Positions 9,046-17,885 of a stretch of DNA of 64,000 nucleotides are shown piece by piece. The DNA comes from CAYJAY01 sp964368445 (GTDB lineage Bacteria; Bacillota; Clostridia; Oscillospirales; Ruminococcaceae): assembly GCA_964368445.1 (NCBI GenBank), contig CAYJAY010000001.1, forward strand, positions 124,001-188,000. Reading direction: 5' to 3'. Made by a program: the position numbers and the translations under genes. The notes beneath the pieces were generated by a model, which saw only the letters and a program-made list of their open reading frames with translations, was not told the DNA's origin and did not search any database. Every line of letters starts with the position of its first letter. The first letter of the stretch is position 1.

Positions 9046-9741
9046 TTATATAACTTTTTTAAGTGCCGTCAACTGTGTTATTTGACTTATGTTTCCGTCG
9101 ACGATTTTCACGACACGTTCGGCGTGCTCGGCAATCTTGCTATCGTGGGTTATCATGACAATCGTGTGTCCAGCGGCATGAAGCTTTTGGAACAGTTTCA
9201 TGACTTCGTCCCCCGTCTTTTGATCGAGAGCGCCTGTCGGTTCATCCGCAAGAAGAATCGAGGGTTCGCCGACAAGTGCACGAGCAATTGCGACACGCTG
9301 TTGTTGCCCACCCGAAAGCTCGAAAGGACGATGTTTAAGGCGTTCTTTAAGCCCCAACATTTCGATAGTGGGCAAAGCCATTTCAACAGCTTTTTTGTGG
9401 GGGATTCCCCGTGCCAACAACGGCATGATGATGTTTTGTTCTGCGTTATATGTTGGGATGAGCTGGTATCTTTGAAAGATAAAACCAATCTTTTGGTTGC
9501 GTATCTTTGTTAAAGCTTCCCCCTTTTTTTTGTGAACGGGAACGCCATCGAGAAAGTATTCCCCCTCGTTGCACACGTCCATGCAACCAATAATGTTCAT
9601 CAGGGTAGACTTTCCGCTTCCCGAAGGGCCGAGGATAGAGACAAATTCCCCCTCGTTTACTGCAAAATCTATCGACTTCAAAACGGTTAACTGTTCGCCA
9701 CCCGTTATATATCGTTTAACTATTCCTTGCATTGTAATCAT
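9046..9741 (-). CDS. ABC transporter ATPase, MacB/LolD type
   Basis: This cytoplasmic ATPase of 231 residues drives the MacB-like permease encoded two genes upstream. Walker A is GPSGSGKST (about residue 36), the Q-loop is GFIFQRYQL, the signature is LSGGQQQRVAIARA, Walker B is ILLADEPT, and the switch histidine is in MITHD. The closest family is the mechanotransducing MacB/LolD/FtsE-like group, which matches the FtsX-type permease. The gene lies between the repeat-rich lipoprotein and the response regulator, all on one strand. The ribosome site is weak (AGGAAAG, far upstream). Confidence 0.94.
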   Translation of the reverse strand: MITMQGIVKRYITGGEQLTVLKSIDFAVNEGEFVSILGPSGSGKSTLMNIIGCMDVCNEGEYFLDGVPVHKKKGEALTKIRNQKIGFIFQRYQLIPTYNAEQNIIMPLLARGIPHKKAVEMALPTIEMLGLKERLKHRPFELSGGQQQRVAIARALVGEPSILLADEPTGALDQKTGDEVMKLFQKLHAAGHTIVMITHDSKIAEHAERVVKIVDGNISQITQLTALKKVI

Positions 9742-9808
9742 GAATATCGACCAACTTTCCTAAAAAGCAATGGTATGTGTGTTGTTTGAACTATTAAATT
9801 AAATAAAA

Positions 9809-10516
9809 TTAGCCTAGAATGTTGATGGACAAGACGTTGTCCTCGTCGTCGGTTCTAATAGATATATACATATCTTCCGTTATCTGTGAAAACGTCATCT
9901 CGGTTCCGAATTGGGTTACGGGTGTTGTGACCGGAATGCTGTAACTTTTGATTTCGTCGGTTAGCGTTACCTCTTCGGAATAATCAATAGACGACATCTG
10001 TTCCCCCGACATACCGCCGCCTTGGTTCATGCCACCGCCTTGGTTCATGCCGCCGCCTTCCTGTGTTCCCTCAGTGCGCTCACCGCCACCCTCTGTCATC
10101 CCTTCGGGGCGTTGTCCACCACCCTCGGCACCACCCTCGGTCATTCCCTCGGGGCGTTGTCCGCCGCCCTCTGTCATCCCTTCGGGGCGTTCCCCATCAC
10201 CCTCTGTCATCCCTTCGGGAAGTTCTCCACCTTGGAAGCCACCCTCGGAACCACCGCTTCCCGACATGCCGTTTTCCATCTCGCCGACGTTGATTGTTAG
10301 TTCATTGCCGACAATATCGGTGACAAGCCCGATAGTTTGCTGTCCTTCCGGTTGCCTGTTTCCCTCGGATTGATTACCGCCCTCGGGTCTTTCGGAGGTT
10401 GTATTGCTTTGAACAACAGTTTCGTCCGCCGGTTGTGAGGTTTGATCTTCGCTTGAACAAGAGGTTAAAACCCCTGCTAGTATAATTGTCAGAATTAAGA
10501 TTAATATTTTTTTCAT
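9809..10516 (-). CDS. Repeat-rich lipoprotein in the exporter operon
   Basis: A 235-residue secreted lipoprotein of unknown function. A signal peptide ends in a lipobox, LAGVLTSCSS, so the protein should be anchored to the outer face of the membrane. Its middle (about residues 95-175) is built of repeats around RPEGMTEGGG, in at least four copies, and then three GGGMNQ-like units rich in Gly and Met. The short flanks TIGLVTDIVGNELTINV and the last 60 residues look like strands of a small beta domain, as in other secreted OB-like metal or stress lipoproteins, but no family can be named. It lies between permease and ATPase genes, so it probably works with the pump. Confidence 0.85.
   Translation of the reverse strand: MKKILILILTIILAGVLTSCSSEDQTSQPADETVVQSNTTSERPEGGNQSEGNRQPEGQQTIGLVTDIVGNELTINVGEMENGMSGSGGSEGGFQGGELPEGMTEGDGERPEGMTEGGGQRPEGMTEGGAEGGGQRPEGMTEGGGERTEGTQEGGGMNQGGGMNQGGGMSGEQMSSIDYSEEVTLTDEIKSYSIPVTTPVTQFGTEMTFSQITEDMYISIRTDDEDNVLSINILG
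10080..10205. repeat. Tandem in-frame repeats in lipoprotein gene
   Basis: Imperfect repeats of about 30-33 bp (core CATCCCTTCGGGGCG) encode the RPEGMTEGGG units. All differences preserve the frame. Confidence 0.8.
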
Positions 10517-10571
10517 TGTGTTTTCTCCTAAAAATGTTTTTATATTTAATTTTTATTTTAAAACAAAGATT

Positions 10572-11885
10572 TTATTCATTGTTTAACGCTTCTATAGGTA
10601 TAAGGTTAGAGGCTTTAAAAGCGGGGTAGAACCCGAACACCGTGCCCGTTATCATTGCGAACAAAAAAGCAAGAACAATCGACGGAACGGTCATTACCAC
10701 CGTCATGTCGGTGTATTCCATAAGTGGCATTATTGCGAAACTCAACGCCACACCGGCAGAACCGCCCAAAAAACCAATCATAGCGGCTTCGGTAAGAAAC
10801 AAAAGCAGTATATCGCGTTTTTTTGTTCCAAGAGATTTCAAAATTCCTATCTCTTTTGTGCGTTCCTTAACCGAAACGAAAAGAACGTTCATAATTCCAA
10901 TTCCACCTACGACAAACACGATTACCGCGACTGCCAAAAGTAGAATCGAAAGGGTGGTTGCCGACTGCATAGCGGCGTCCATCGTTGCTCCCGCGTCCTC
11001 TATGGTGTATGTGCCGTCTGGGTTAGATTGTGCCAACACAAGCTCGATGTTTTGGATAATTGTCGAAACGGCGCTCACGTCGCTTGCAAGCACCGATATC
11101 TGTGGTGAGGTGTTGCGTTCGAGAAGATATTTATCCGCCGTTGAATATGGCATGAAGATGCTGTCATCGGGATTGACGCCTGAAACAACCGTGCCCATTT
11201 GAGCCAAAACTCCGTTTACGACATACGTTCTTCCGTCTATTTCAAGTTTGCTGTCGTATGCGTATTGCGCCGAACCAAAGATATCGAGCGCCGTGTTGTA
11301 TCCCAAAATTACACAACGTGTTTCGTTTTGCTCGTCGCTTTCTGTTATAAAAGACCCAATAATCGGGGTAAGGTTTGATATCGATGCGTATTCACTTGTC
11401 GTTCCAACTATATCGAACGTTAACGCTTCTTCGAGGTCGGCGCCAAGTACATCGCTTTCGACCGTTGCAAAGATAGCCCCTGTCGTTATATCAGGTACGA
11501 AAAACAATATATCTTGAAGGCTTTCTTCGCTTAATGACAACGAGTTTTCAGAAGGAAGAGCCATCGTTGCTCCGCCGGAGCTTCCGCCACGTCCCGAAGA
11601 ACCGCCGCCGCTTGAAGGACCACCGCCCCCAGAGGGCATTCCGCCACCCATCGACATTCCGCCACCCGGCATCATGCTGCTTGAACCACCGGACGACACC
11701 GTTATTGTTCCTGCATTAAGCGTTTTAAACTGTTCGGCGACATCTTGTTGTCCCCCCTCGCCGATAGCTATTACCAATACTATAGTTGCTGCACCAACTA
11801 TAATTCCGAGAGATGTCAAAAAAACTTTAAATTTGTTTTGCTTTATATTTATCAAAACAAGCCGCAGTATCTCACTAAACCGCAT
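10572..11885 (-). CDS. MacB-like ABC transporter permease with Gly/Ser/Met-rich loop
   Basis: This 437-residue inner-membrane permease has one N-terminal membrane helix (about 22-42), a large extracytoplasmic MacB_PCD domain, and three C-terminal helices in an FtsX domain (from about residue 310, with VKERTKEIGILKSLGTKKRDI as the coupling region). An unusual low-complexity stretch at residues 65-106, made of Gly, Ser and Met (MMPGGGMSMGGGMP), is inserted at the start of the extracytoplasmic domain. It should form a YknXYZ/MacAB-like exporter with the ATPase and the membrane fusion protein. The start ATG lies within an 11-bp repeat shared with the end of the upstream gene. The substrate is unknown; peptides, antibiotics or metal complexes are all possible. 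Confidence 0.92.
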   Translation of the reverse strand: MRFSEILRLVLINIKQNKFKVFLTSLGIIVGAATIVLVIAIGEGGQQDVAEQFKTLNAGTITVSSGGSSSMMPGGGMSMGGGMPSGGGGPSSGGGSSGRGGSSGGATMALPSENSLSLSEESLQDILFFVPDITTGAIFATVESDVLGADLEEALTFDIVGTTSEYASISNLTPIIGSFITESDEQNETRCVILGYNTALDIFGSAQYAYDSKLEIDGRTYVVNGVLAQMGTVVSGVNPDDSIFMPYSTADKYLLERNTSPQISVLASDVSAVSTIIQNIELVLAQSNPDGTYTIEDAGATMDAAMQSATTLSILLLAVAVIVFVVGGIGIMNVLFVSVKERTKEIGILKSLGTKKRDILLLFLTEAAMIGFLGGSAGVALSFAIMPLMEYTDMTVVMTVPSIVLAFLFAMITGTVFGFYPAFKASNLIPIEALNNE

Positions 11886-12109
11886 TGTGTTTCACCGCAC
11901 CTTTATCGAGTTTAAGTGCTCTTTTTTTGATGAATTTTGCAAACTTTTTGTTCTCTTGGCTGGTAAAAGACATCGACGAAGGTAGAAACATCGAAAAATC
12001 AGTGGCTTCGCCGACACTGACCACTGTAATAAACCATCGTAAGTTCCATTGGTTTTTGTTAGTGTTCAGTAATATATTGTAAAGGCTAAACATATTGTTA
12101 AACCGCATT
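11876..12109. mobile_element. 212-bp insertion flanked by 11-bp direct repeats between fusion-protein and permease genes
   Basis: TAAACCGCATT occurs at 11876-11886 and again at 12099-12109. The first copy carries the permease start and the second the stop of the membrane fusion protein. Joining the two would make the genes overlap as ATGCGGTTTAG, a normal operon arrangement. The 212 bp between them therefore look like an insertion with a duplicated target. A 77-codon frame runs through it (12108 to 11875, minus), but it has no recognisable domain and its ends are made by the repeats. No terminal inverted repeats were seen. A small palindrome, CAGTGG...CCACTG, lies near 12000-12026. Confidence 0.55.
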
Positions 12110-13759
12110 AGCCGTCACCGCGCTTTCTATTAAAACTATATCCCCATCGGAAAGTCCATACGTTATCTCGACATCAAAGCCGTCGGAAAACCCCGTTTGA
12201 ACCTCGACGAGCGTCACGTTACCCGTGTCATCATAGACGTTAACATACTGTTTTCCGTCTTGTAAAATAATGCATTTGTTTGAAACGACCAACACGTTTT
12301 CGACTTGTTTTTCTACAAAAGTAATGTCAGCAGTCATGCCTTGATATATAACAATGTCTTGATATGCGGACATGTCACAAACAATCCCGACGGTGTAGTT
12401 AACCGAACTTTGCATTCCCGAAGCAGGAGTTATCGAAATGCTGTCTACCATCGATTTAATAACAACGTCGTCATATGCGTCAAAAACGATGTTAACCGGC
12501 ATGTCAATCGATATGTCTGCTATATCTTCTTGCGGAATGCTTACATATACGTTAACAACTTTGCTGTCTGCTATCGTCACTATCGAAGAGTTAGCGTTAA
12601 GGTTGGTTCCGGTGTCTGCCACCGTCATGACATATCCTGAAACGGGGGAGACGATAGTTCCGTCAACCGTCATTTCGTTAAGCAGTTCGAGCTCTTGTTT
12701 AAGTTCCTCAAACGCCTGTTCCGATTGTGAAAGCTCGTTGTTTATAAGTGCAACTGTGTTTTCATATGTCGCAAGCGCTTGGTTATAGTCGTTTAAATTT
12801 CCGTTATAGTCCGATTGGATTTCGATAGTCTTAAGTTCCATCGTGGCGCTATAGTTATCGCGTTCGATATATTGATTTGAAAGTTCCGTTTGGTCTTGAA
12901 TATATTCCGCAATAGTTTTATCATACTGTGCCGAAGCGGTGTCAAGTTCATTTTTTTTGGTGGCAAGGTTTGGATCCAGTACGGTAGTTATAAGATCGTT
13001 AAGATCGATTTCGGTAGCGTATACGGTGCCGTTATATGTGTATGGCGTTATCACGCCTGTTGTTGCATAATCTGCTAAAAGTTCCTCAACTTCGGTTTTA
13101 GCAAGGGCAATTGCGTCATATTCAGCTTGAAAGGTGTTGCGTATTTGTGCTTCACTGTCCGCTTGGGCAAACAGCACAGGAAGGCTTGTTTCGAGCGCGG
13201 TTATCTCGGAAACTATCTTGTCGTATCCCGTTTGAAGTTCCGAAACACTGATGTTATATAACGTCCCGGCATTGTTGCCGTTTGAGATGTCGCTGTTATA
13301 CTGTTGTTCGGCGGCAAGCTTTTCGGTTGTCGAGTTCAGTCGCTGTTGTTCAAGCTTAAGCCACGCTTGATCATATGCTAGCTTTGTGTCGGTGTACAGT
13401 TGGTCGTAAGTAGATGGGTCGATAGTTGCGATTGGGTCACCTTCGTTTACAAAGTGTCCGGGTTTTACGTCAATCTCGATTATCTCGGTTTGAAACGAAA
13501 ACGAAACCGCGGTAGCTTCAAGCGTTGCGCTTCCCATCTCGGTGACCCCAACAACGATGTCAGAACGCAGCACCTGTTCTTCCATATAGCTGTTGTTGTT
13601 GTTCGCAGAAGCCGGCCTGTTTGTTTCGTCCTGTGTGAAGAAAATTATTAAAACTACTGTAATTACTATCACCAGCACTGCGCCTAAAAGGCAAAAGAAA
13701 ACAGCTTTTTTGTTGTTGGAAACGTTTGATTTAAAGTTATTAAACTTTTGTTTTTTCAT
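12098..13759 (-). CDS. Membrane fusion protein (MacA/YknX/HlyD type)
   Basis: This adaptor subunit of the exporter has 553 residues, longer than the usual 370-420. One N-terminal membrane helix (FFCLLGAVLVIVITVVLIIFF) anchors it. The lipoyl/barrel-sandwich halves are near residues 65-115 and 375-410 (GTIVSPVSGYVM). Between them is a long alpha-helical, coiled-coil hairpin of about 240 residues that accounts for the extra length. A beta-barrel and membrane-proximal domain close the protein. I choose the ATG at 13759, 11 nt after GGAGG; a TTG at 13777 lies in the same frame but overlaps that site. It is the first gene of the exporter-kinase operon. Confidence 0.92.
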   Translation of the reverse strand: MKKQKFNNFKSNVSNNKKAVFFCLLGAVLVIVITVVLIIFFTQDETNRPASANNNNSYMEEQVLRSDIVVGVTEMGSATLEATAVSFSFQTEIIEIDVKPGHFVNEGDPIATIDPSTYDQLYTDTKLAYDQAWLKLEQQRLNSTTEKLAAEQQYNSDISNGNNAGTLYNISVSELQTGYDKIVSEITALETSLPVLFAQADSEAQIRNTFQAEYDAIALAKTEVEELLADYATTGVITPYTYNGTVYATEIDLNDLITTVLDPNLATKKNELDTASAQYDKTIAEYIQDQTELSNQYIERDNYSATMELKTIEIQSDYNGNLNDYNQALATYENTVALINNELSQSEQAFEELKQELELLNEMTVDGTIVSPVSGYVMTVADTGTNLNANSSIVTIADSKVVNVYVSIPQEDIADISIDMPVNIVFDAYDDVVIKSMVDSISITPASGMQSSVNYTVGIVCDMSAYQDIVIYQGMTADITFVEKQVENVLVVSNKCIILQDGKQYVNVYDDTGNVTLVEVQTGFSDGFDVEITYGLSDGDIVLIESAVTANAV

Positions 13760-13830
13760 TTTGCCGTAATCCTCCAAATATCCTGAGGTAAATTATATTA
13801 TAACTGCGTTCGGAAAAAATACGGATAACA

Positions 13831-13847
13831 TGTGGCGAATGTGTGGC
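13831..13847. promoter_or_regulatory. Candidate OmpR-type box: TGTGGC direct repeat with 11-bp period
   Basis: TGTGGC at 13831-13836 and 13842-13847 are exactly 11 bp apart, the period used by OmpR/PhoB-type dimers. On the coding (minus) strand they lie upstream of a TATAAT-like -10 (around 13795-13800) that has no good -35, as is usual for activated promoters. Binding by the operon's own regulator is inference. Confidence 0.4.
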
Positions 13848-13852
13848 AGAGT

Positions 13853-13892
13853 AAAACAGACGAGGTTGGAAAAAACCAACCTCGTCTGTTTT
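13853..13892. terminator. Strong bidirectional-looking terminator after the ABC exporter operon
   Basis: A perfect 13-bp stem, CAGACGAGGTTGG (13857-13869) and its complement (13876-13888), has a 6-A loop and is flanked by AAAA and TTTT. It lies after the end of the MarR-ABC-ABC operon (minus strand) and before the next operon's promoter. No plus-strand gene needs it. Confidence 0.9.
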
Positions 13893-14005
13893 ATGATTGT
13901 TGTACTAGTCTCGACTAAAAAAAAGATATGAAAAATCAAATTGAATAGCTTGATATATGATTTTCAACAAAGGGATTTTGTTAATCTTTTAAGGAGGGAT
14001 TAGTA

Positions 14006-15859
14006 TTAATTGTCGTCAAACTGTGAATTATAAAGTTCTGCATAGAAACCTTTTTGTGAGAGCAGTTCGCTGTGGCTTCCTGTTTCGATGACATCGCCAT
14101 CCTTCATAACCAAAATGAGATCGGCGTTTTTGATCGTTGAAAGCCTGTGTGCAATTACAAAAGAGGTTCGGTTAGACATAAGCTCGTCCATTGCATTTTG
14201 TATTTGAAGTTCTGTTCTTGTGTCGATTGAAGAGGTAGCCTCGTCCAATATCAACATCGGTTTGTCCGCTATCATCGCTCGCGCAATCGTAATCTGTTGT
14301 TTTTGGCCGCCCGAAAGTTCGAGTTTGTCGTTTAAAACGGTGTCATATCCCTTTTCAAGGGTCTTGACAAAATGGTGAAGCCCAACCGCTTTGGTGGCGG
14401 CTTTTAGCTGTTCGTCCGATACATTTTGTGTTGCATAGATAAGGTTTTCGCGAAGCGTCCCCTCAAAAATCCAGGTGTCTTGTAAAACCATGCTGAACTT
14501 AGAATGGACATCTTCTCGTGGGACATCGTTAATTGAAACCTCGTCTATCAAGATATCGCCCGAATTAACTTCGTAAAAACGCATAAGCAGGTTAACCATA
14601 GTTGTTTTGCCGGCGCCGGTAGGCCCTACAATCGCTATCTTTTGTCCGGCTTTAACGGTGGCGCTAAAGTCGTTTATAATTATCTTTTCGGGGTCATAAC
14701 CAAAGCGGACGTTTTTAAATTCGATGTTTCCTTCAATGTCACCAAACTGTTTTGTTTTCGCGCTTTCGTCGCTCATTTCGGGTTGTTCAAGAAATTCAAA
14801 CACCCTTTCGGCCGCCGCCGCGCCCGATTGAAGGTTTTGCATAGATTGTGCTATCTGTCCGAGAGGTTGGGTGAAAAGACGTATATAAACCATGAACGCA
14901 ACGATAACGCCGAAAGAAATCTGACCGTTAAGCGCTAAAAGCGCCCCAACTATGCAAACGCAAACATAGCCAAAGTTTCCGATAAACGTCATCATAGGCA
15001 TCATAAGCCCCGAAAGAGCTTGTGCTTTAAAGGCGCTGTTTCGTAGTTTATCGTTGGTCGAATTAAAGATTTCGATTGCTTTTTGTTCGCCGTTATAGGC
15101 TTTAACCACCGTGTGTCCGGCATACATCTCTTCGATATGTCCGTTAATCTCGCCGAGATGTTTTTGTTGTTTCTTAAAATATCCTTGTGAAGTTCCCATA
15201 ACCGCCATCATAAAAACAAAACCAACTAGCGCCGAAAGAACGGCGGTGGTCGCCAAGATATAGTTTGTTATATACATCATCAAAACCGAGCCGACAATCA
15301 AAGTGACGGCCGAGATAAATGTGCCGACAGATTGCGACAGCGTTTGTCCTATTGTGTCGACGTCGTTTGTAACGCGTGAAAGCACGTCGCCTTTAGAGGT
15401 TTTGGAATAAAAGCTCATCGGCAGGTTATTTATCTTGGATGAAATATCGGTTCTTAGATTTCTAGCGGTGTTTTGCATAACGGTAGATATTATAAGACCG
15501 GTTAATATCGAAAGGGCATAGCTTACAAGATACACAACCCCTAGGAAAACTCCTATCGAGACGATGGCGTCCATGTCTATTCCGCCGCCCGTTCCCATCA
15601 TGGTTGACTGTATTCCCGCCATTATCTCGTCGGTTAGGCGAGAAAGAGTCTCGGGTCCTACAAGGGTGAATATCGAGCCTAGCATAGCAAACATGACGGC
15701 AACAAACATCAATTTATTATATTTTTTAGAAAAGATTAAAATCTTTTTTATCGAGCCGATAAAATCCTTTGCTTTTTCGCCGCCCATTCCGCTGCCGGGG
15801 CCTCGGTTCGGGCGTTGCGTTTTGTCGGATTGACCCAATTTATAATCGTTTTTAGGCAT
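14006..15859 (-). CDS. ABC multidrug exporter subunit (second gene of heterodimer)
   Basis: A 617-residue fused permease-ATPase. A six-helix ABC exporter membrane domain covers about residues 50-345, and the nucleotide-binding domain follows with Walker A GPTGAGKTT, signature ELSGGQKQQ, Walker B MLILDEATSS and the switch histidine in VIAHRLST. The N-terminal 30 residues are a charged, Gly-rich cytoplasmic lead. GGAGG lies 9 nt before the ATG, and the ATG overlaps the 3' end of a repeat copy of the upstream subunit's tail. The signature has Q in place of the usual R after GGQKQ. With the next entry it should form an LmrCD/BmrCD-like heterodimer that exports drugs or lipids. Confidence 0.94.
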   Translation of the reverse strand: MPKNDYKLGQSDKTQRPNRGPGSGMGGEKAKDFIGSIKKILIFSKKYNKLMFVAVMFAMLGSIFTLVGPETLSRLTDEIMAGIQSTMMGTGGGIDMDAIVSIGVFLGVVYLVSYALSILTGLIISTVMQNTARNLRTDISSKINNLPMSFYSKTSKGDVLSRVTNDVDTIGQTLSQSVGTFISAVTLIVGSVLMMYITNYILATTAVLSALVGFVFMMAVMGTSQGYFKKQQKHLGEINGHIEEMYAGHTVVKAYNGEQKAIEIFNSTNDKLRNSAFKAQALSGLMMPMMTFIGNFGYVCVCIVGALLALNGQISFGVIVAFMVYIRLFTQPLGQIAQSMQNLQSGAAAAERVFEFLEQPEMSDESAKTKQFGDIEGNIEFKNVRFGYDPEKIIINDFSATVKAGQKIAIVGPTGAGKTTMVNLLMRFYEVNSGDILIDEVSINDVPREDVHSKFSMVLQDTWIFEGTLRENLIYATQNVSDEQLKAATKAVGLHHFVKTLEKGYDTVLNDKLELSGGQKQQITIARAMIADKPMLILDEATSSIDTRTELQIQNAMDELMSNRTSFVIAHRLSTIKNADLILVMKDGDVIETGSHSELLSQKGFYAELYNSQFDDN

Positions 15860-16170
15860 GTTTAAGTTCCTCCTTAGAAAGCTGGGATAGGGCTATTTGT
15901 GAACAATTGTCGCTTTGTTCTATGATAAAAACATTATTAGGCATGTTTAAGCTCCTCTTCTGAAAGCTGGGATAGGGCGATTTGTGAACAATTGTCGCTT
16001 TGTTCTATGATAAAAACATTATTAGGCATGTTTANNNNNNNNNNNNNNNNNNNNNNNNNNNNNNNNNNNNNNNNNNNNNNNNNNNNNNNNNNNNNNNNNN
16101 NNNNNNNNNNNNNNNNNNNNNNNNNNNNNNNNNNAGCTCCTCTTCTGAAAGCTGGGATAGGGCGATTTGT
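15857..16170. repeat. 85-bp tandem repeat at the junction of the two exporter genes, broken by a gap
   Basis: The element GGCATGTTTAAGCTCC... recurs every 85 bp (start codons at 15859, 15944 and 16029, minus strand), and part of a further copy is seen right of the gap (16135-16170). Each unit encodes on the minus strand a 30-residue frame beginning MPNNVFIIEQ and ending in the tail QIALSQLSEEELKHA of the upstream exporter subunit. Each start overlaps the previous stop as ATGCCTAA. The copy nearest the downstream gene has a few base changes; the next one is identical to the flank right of the gap. Unit number in the genome is uncertain. Confidence 0.8.
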
Positions 16171-17885
16171 TTGTAGACTTCACAGTCTTTAAGCAGTTCG
16201 CTGTGCTTTCCAAGCCCCACGATCTCGCCGTCCTCAAGCACGATAATCTTGTCGGCGTCTTTAATTGTTCCTATTCTTTGGCCGACGACAAGCGTTGTGG
16301 TGCCTTTGCATTGATCTTTAAGCGCCTCACGCAGTTTGCGGTCGGTCTTGTAGTCAAGCGCGCTAAACGAGTCGTCGAATATAAAGATTTCAGGTTCTCG
16401 ATAGATAGCCCTTGCTATCGAAAGGCGTTGTTTTTGGCCGCCCGAAAGGTTTTGTCCGCCTTGGGCGATGTGGGCTTCATATTTATCATCGAGATTGGTG
16501 ACAAAATCGAGAGCTTGTGCCGCCTCAACCGAGGTTACAAGATCGGCGTTGTCTGTTGAAACGTCCTCGTTGTCACCAAAAATGATGTTGCTTTTAACCG
16601 TTCCGCTAAAGAGAATTGCTCTTTGCGAGACATAGCCAATGATTGAATTTAACGCATTTTTTGTATAATCTTTGACGTTGATTCCGCCAACAAGAACCTC
16701 GCCTTCGGTGACGTCGTAGAACCGTGGAACAAGGTTTATAACGGTTGACTTTCCACAACCTGTAGAGCCGATAAACGCGACAGTTTCGCCTTGTTTCGCT
16801 GTGAAGCTGATGTTTTTAAGCACATAATCTTCGGCATCGGGATATTTAAAGCAGACGTTTTTAAACTCGACTTCGCCCGTTTTATCTTTTTCTCCGTCCG
16901 CAACAGTACCCTCGATGATACTTTGTTTCGTGTCGATAACTTCGTTTATACGTTTTGCTGAAACACTTGCCCTTGGAAAAAGCATAAACACGATTACAAG
17001 CATCATAAACGACATAATAACCTGCATGGCATAGGACGAGAACACGACCATGTCTGAAAAAAGTGTCATCTGTTCTACCCCAACAGCTTGGCTTATGATT
17101 ACCGCACCAACTAAATAAACCCCAAGCACCAGACCATTGCTTACCATTTGGATACTGGGCATCAAAAACGACATCGTCTTTGCGGTGAAAAGGTTTGTGT
17201 CGGTGAGAGTTTTATTGGCTTGTTCAAACTTTCTTTCTTGATAGTCTTCGGCGTTGTATGCTCGCACGACGTTAAGCCCGTCGAGGTTTTCTTTTGCAAC
17301 TTTATTTATGTTGTCGGTTAAAACCTGTAATCTTTTAAATCTCGGAATTGCAAGCGAAAGACATACGCTTACTATCGAAAGAAGAACAACTATAGCTACA
17401 GCGGTTACAACTGTCCACGCAGCGTTTTTGTTTGAAATTTTGATAATTGCCCAAATTGCTGTCAATGGCGCTTTTATAAGCATCTGCATACCCATGACAA
17501 TAAACAGCTGCATTTGTGTGACGTCGTTTGTCGTTCTTGTTATTAAGCTTGCAGTTGAAAAAGAGTTGACGTCTTTCATCGAAAAAGACATAACTTTTTT
17601 AAACAGTGCGGATCTTGTTATGAACGAAAAGTTAGAAGCTATCTTTGCCGCGATTATCGCGACAACTACCGAGATGGCAAGGCTTCCAAATGCACAAAGA
17701 AGCATCATGAACCCTGCGGAATATATGTCGCCCATGGCGCTGCCCTCGGTTTGGACAAGCAGAGTTATCTCGGACATATAGTCGGGCAAAGTAAGGTCTA
17801 GGAACGTTTGCAGACAGGTTAGAATTATGACTGCAATTGCAAACGCAAAATCCTTTTTTGTTAGATTTTTGAGTATTTTAATCAT
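16022..17885 (-). CDS. ABC multidrug exporter subunit (first gene of heterodimer), 3' end spans assembly gap
   Basis: A fused ABC exporter protein. The membrane domain covers about residues 1-310 (MIKILKNLTKKDF start). The ATPase domain has Walker A GSTGCGKST, signature NLSGGQKQRLSIARA, and FIFDDSFSALD, where the usual catalytic Glu after Walker B is Asp. A degenerate site in one subunit is typical of heterodimeric exporters. The H-loop position reads VVGQRIGT, with Gln in place of His, which supports this. With the gap closed at 0 nt the protein is 587 residues and ends SEEELKHA. GGAGG precedes the ATG, which overlaps the MarR stop. Regulation by that MarR is likely. Confidence 0.92.
16035..16134. 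other. Assembly gap 1 (100 N); in-window copies imply true length 0
   Basis: The run is exactly 100 N, a scaffold placeholder. The left flank ATGTTTA and right flank AGCTCCTC join directly in the intact repeat copy at 15942-15960. Removing the N run makes the exporter gene 1764 nt from 17885 to the stop at 16022, an exact 588 codons. Confidence 0.85.

Noticed and set aside
10022..10373. Plus-strand Pro/Ser-rich frames
   Set aside because: Shadows of the lipoprotein repeats on the opposite strand.
11875..12108. 77-codon frame between the membrane fusion protein and permease genes
   Set aside because: Its start and stop are both supplied by the 11-bp duplicated sequence and the protein shows no recognisable domain, so it is treated as part of an insertion and not as a gene.
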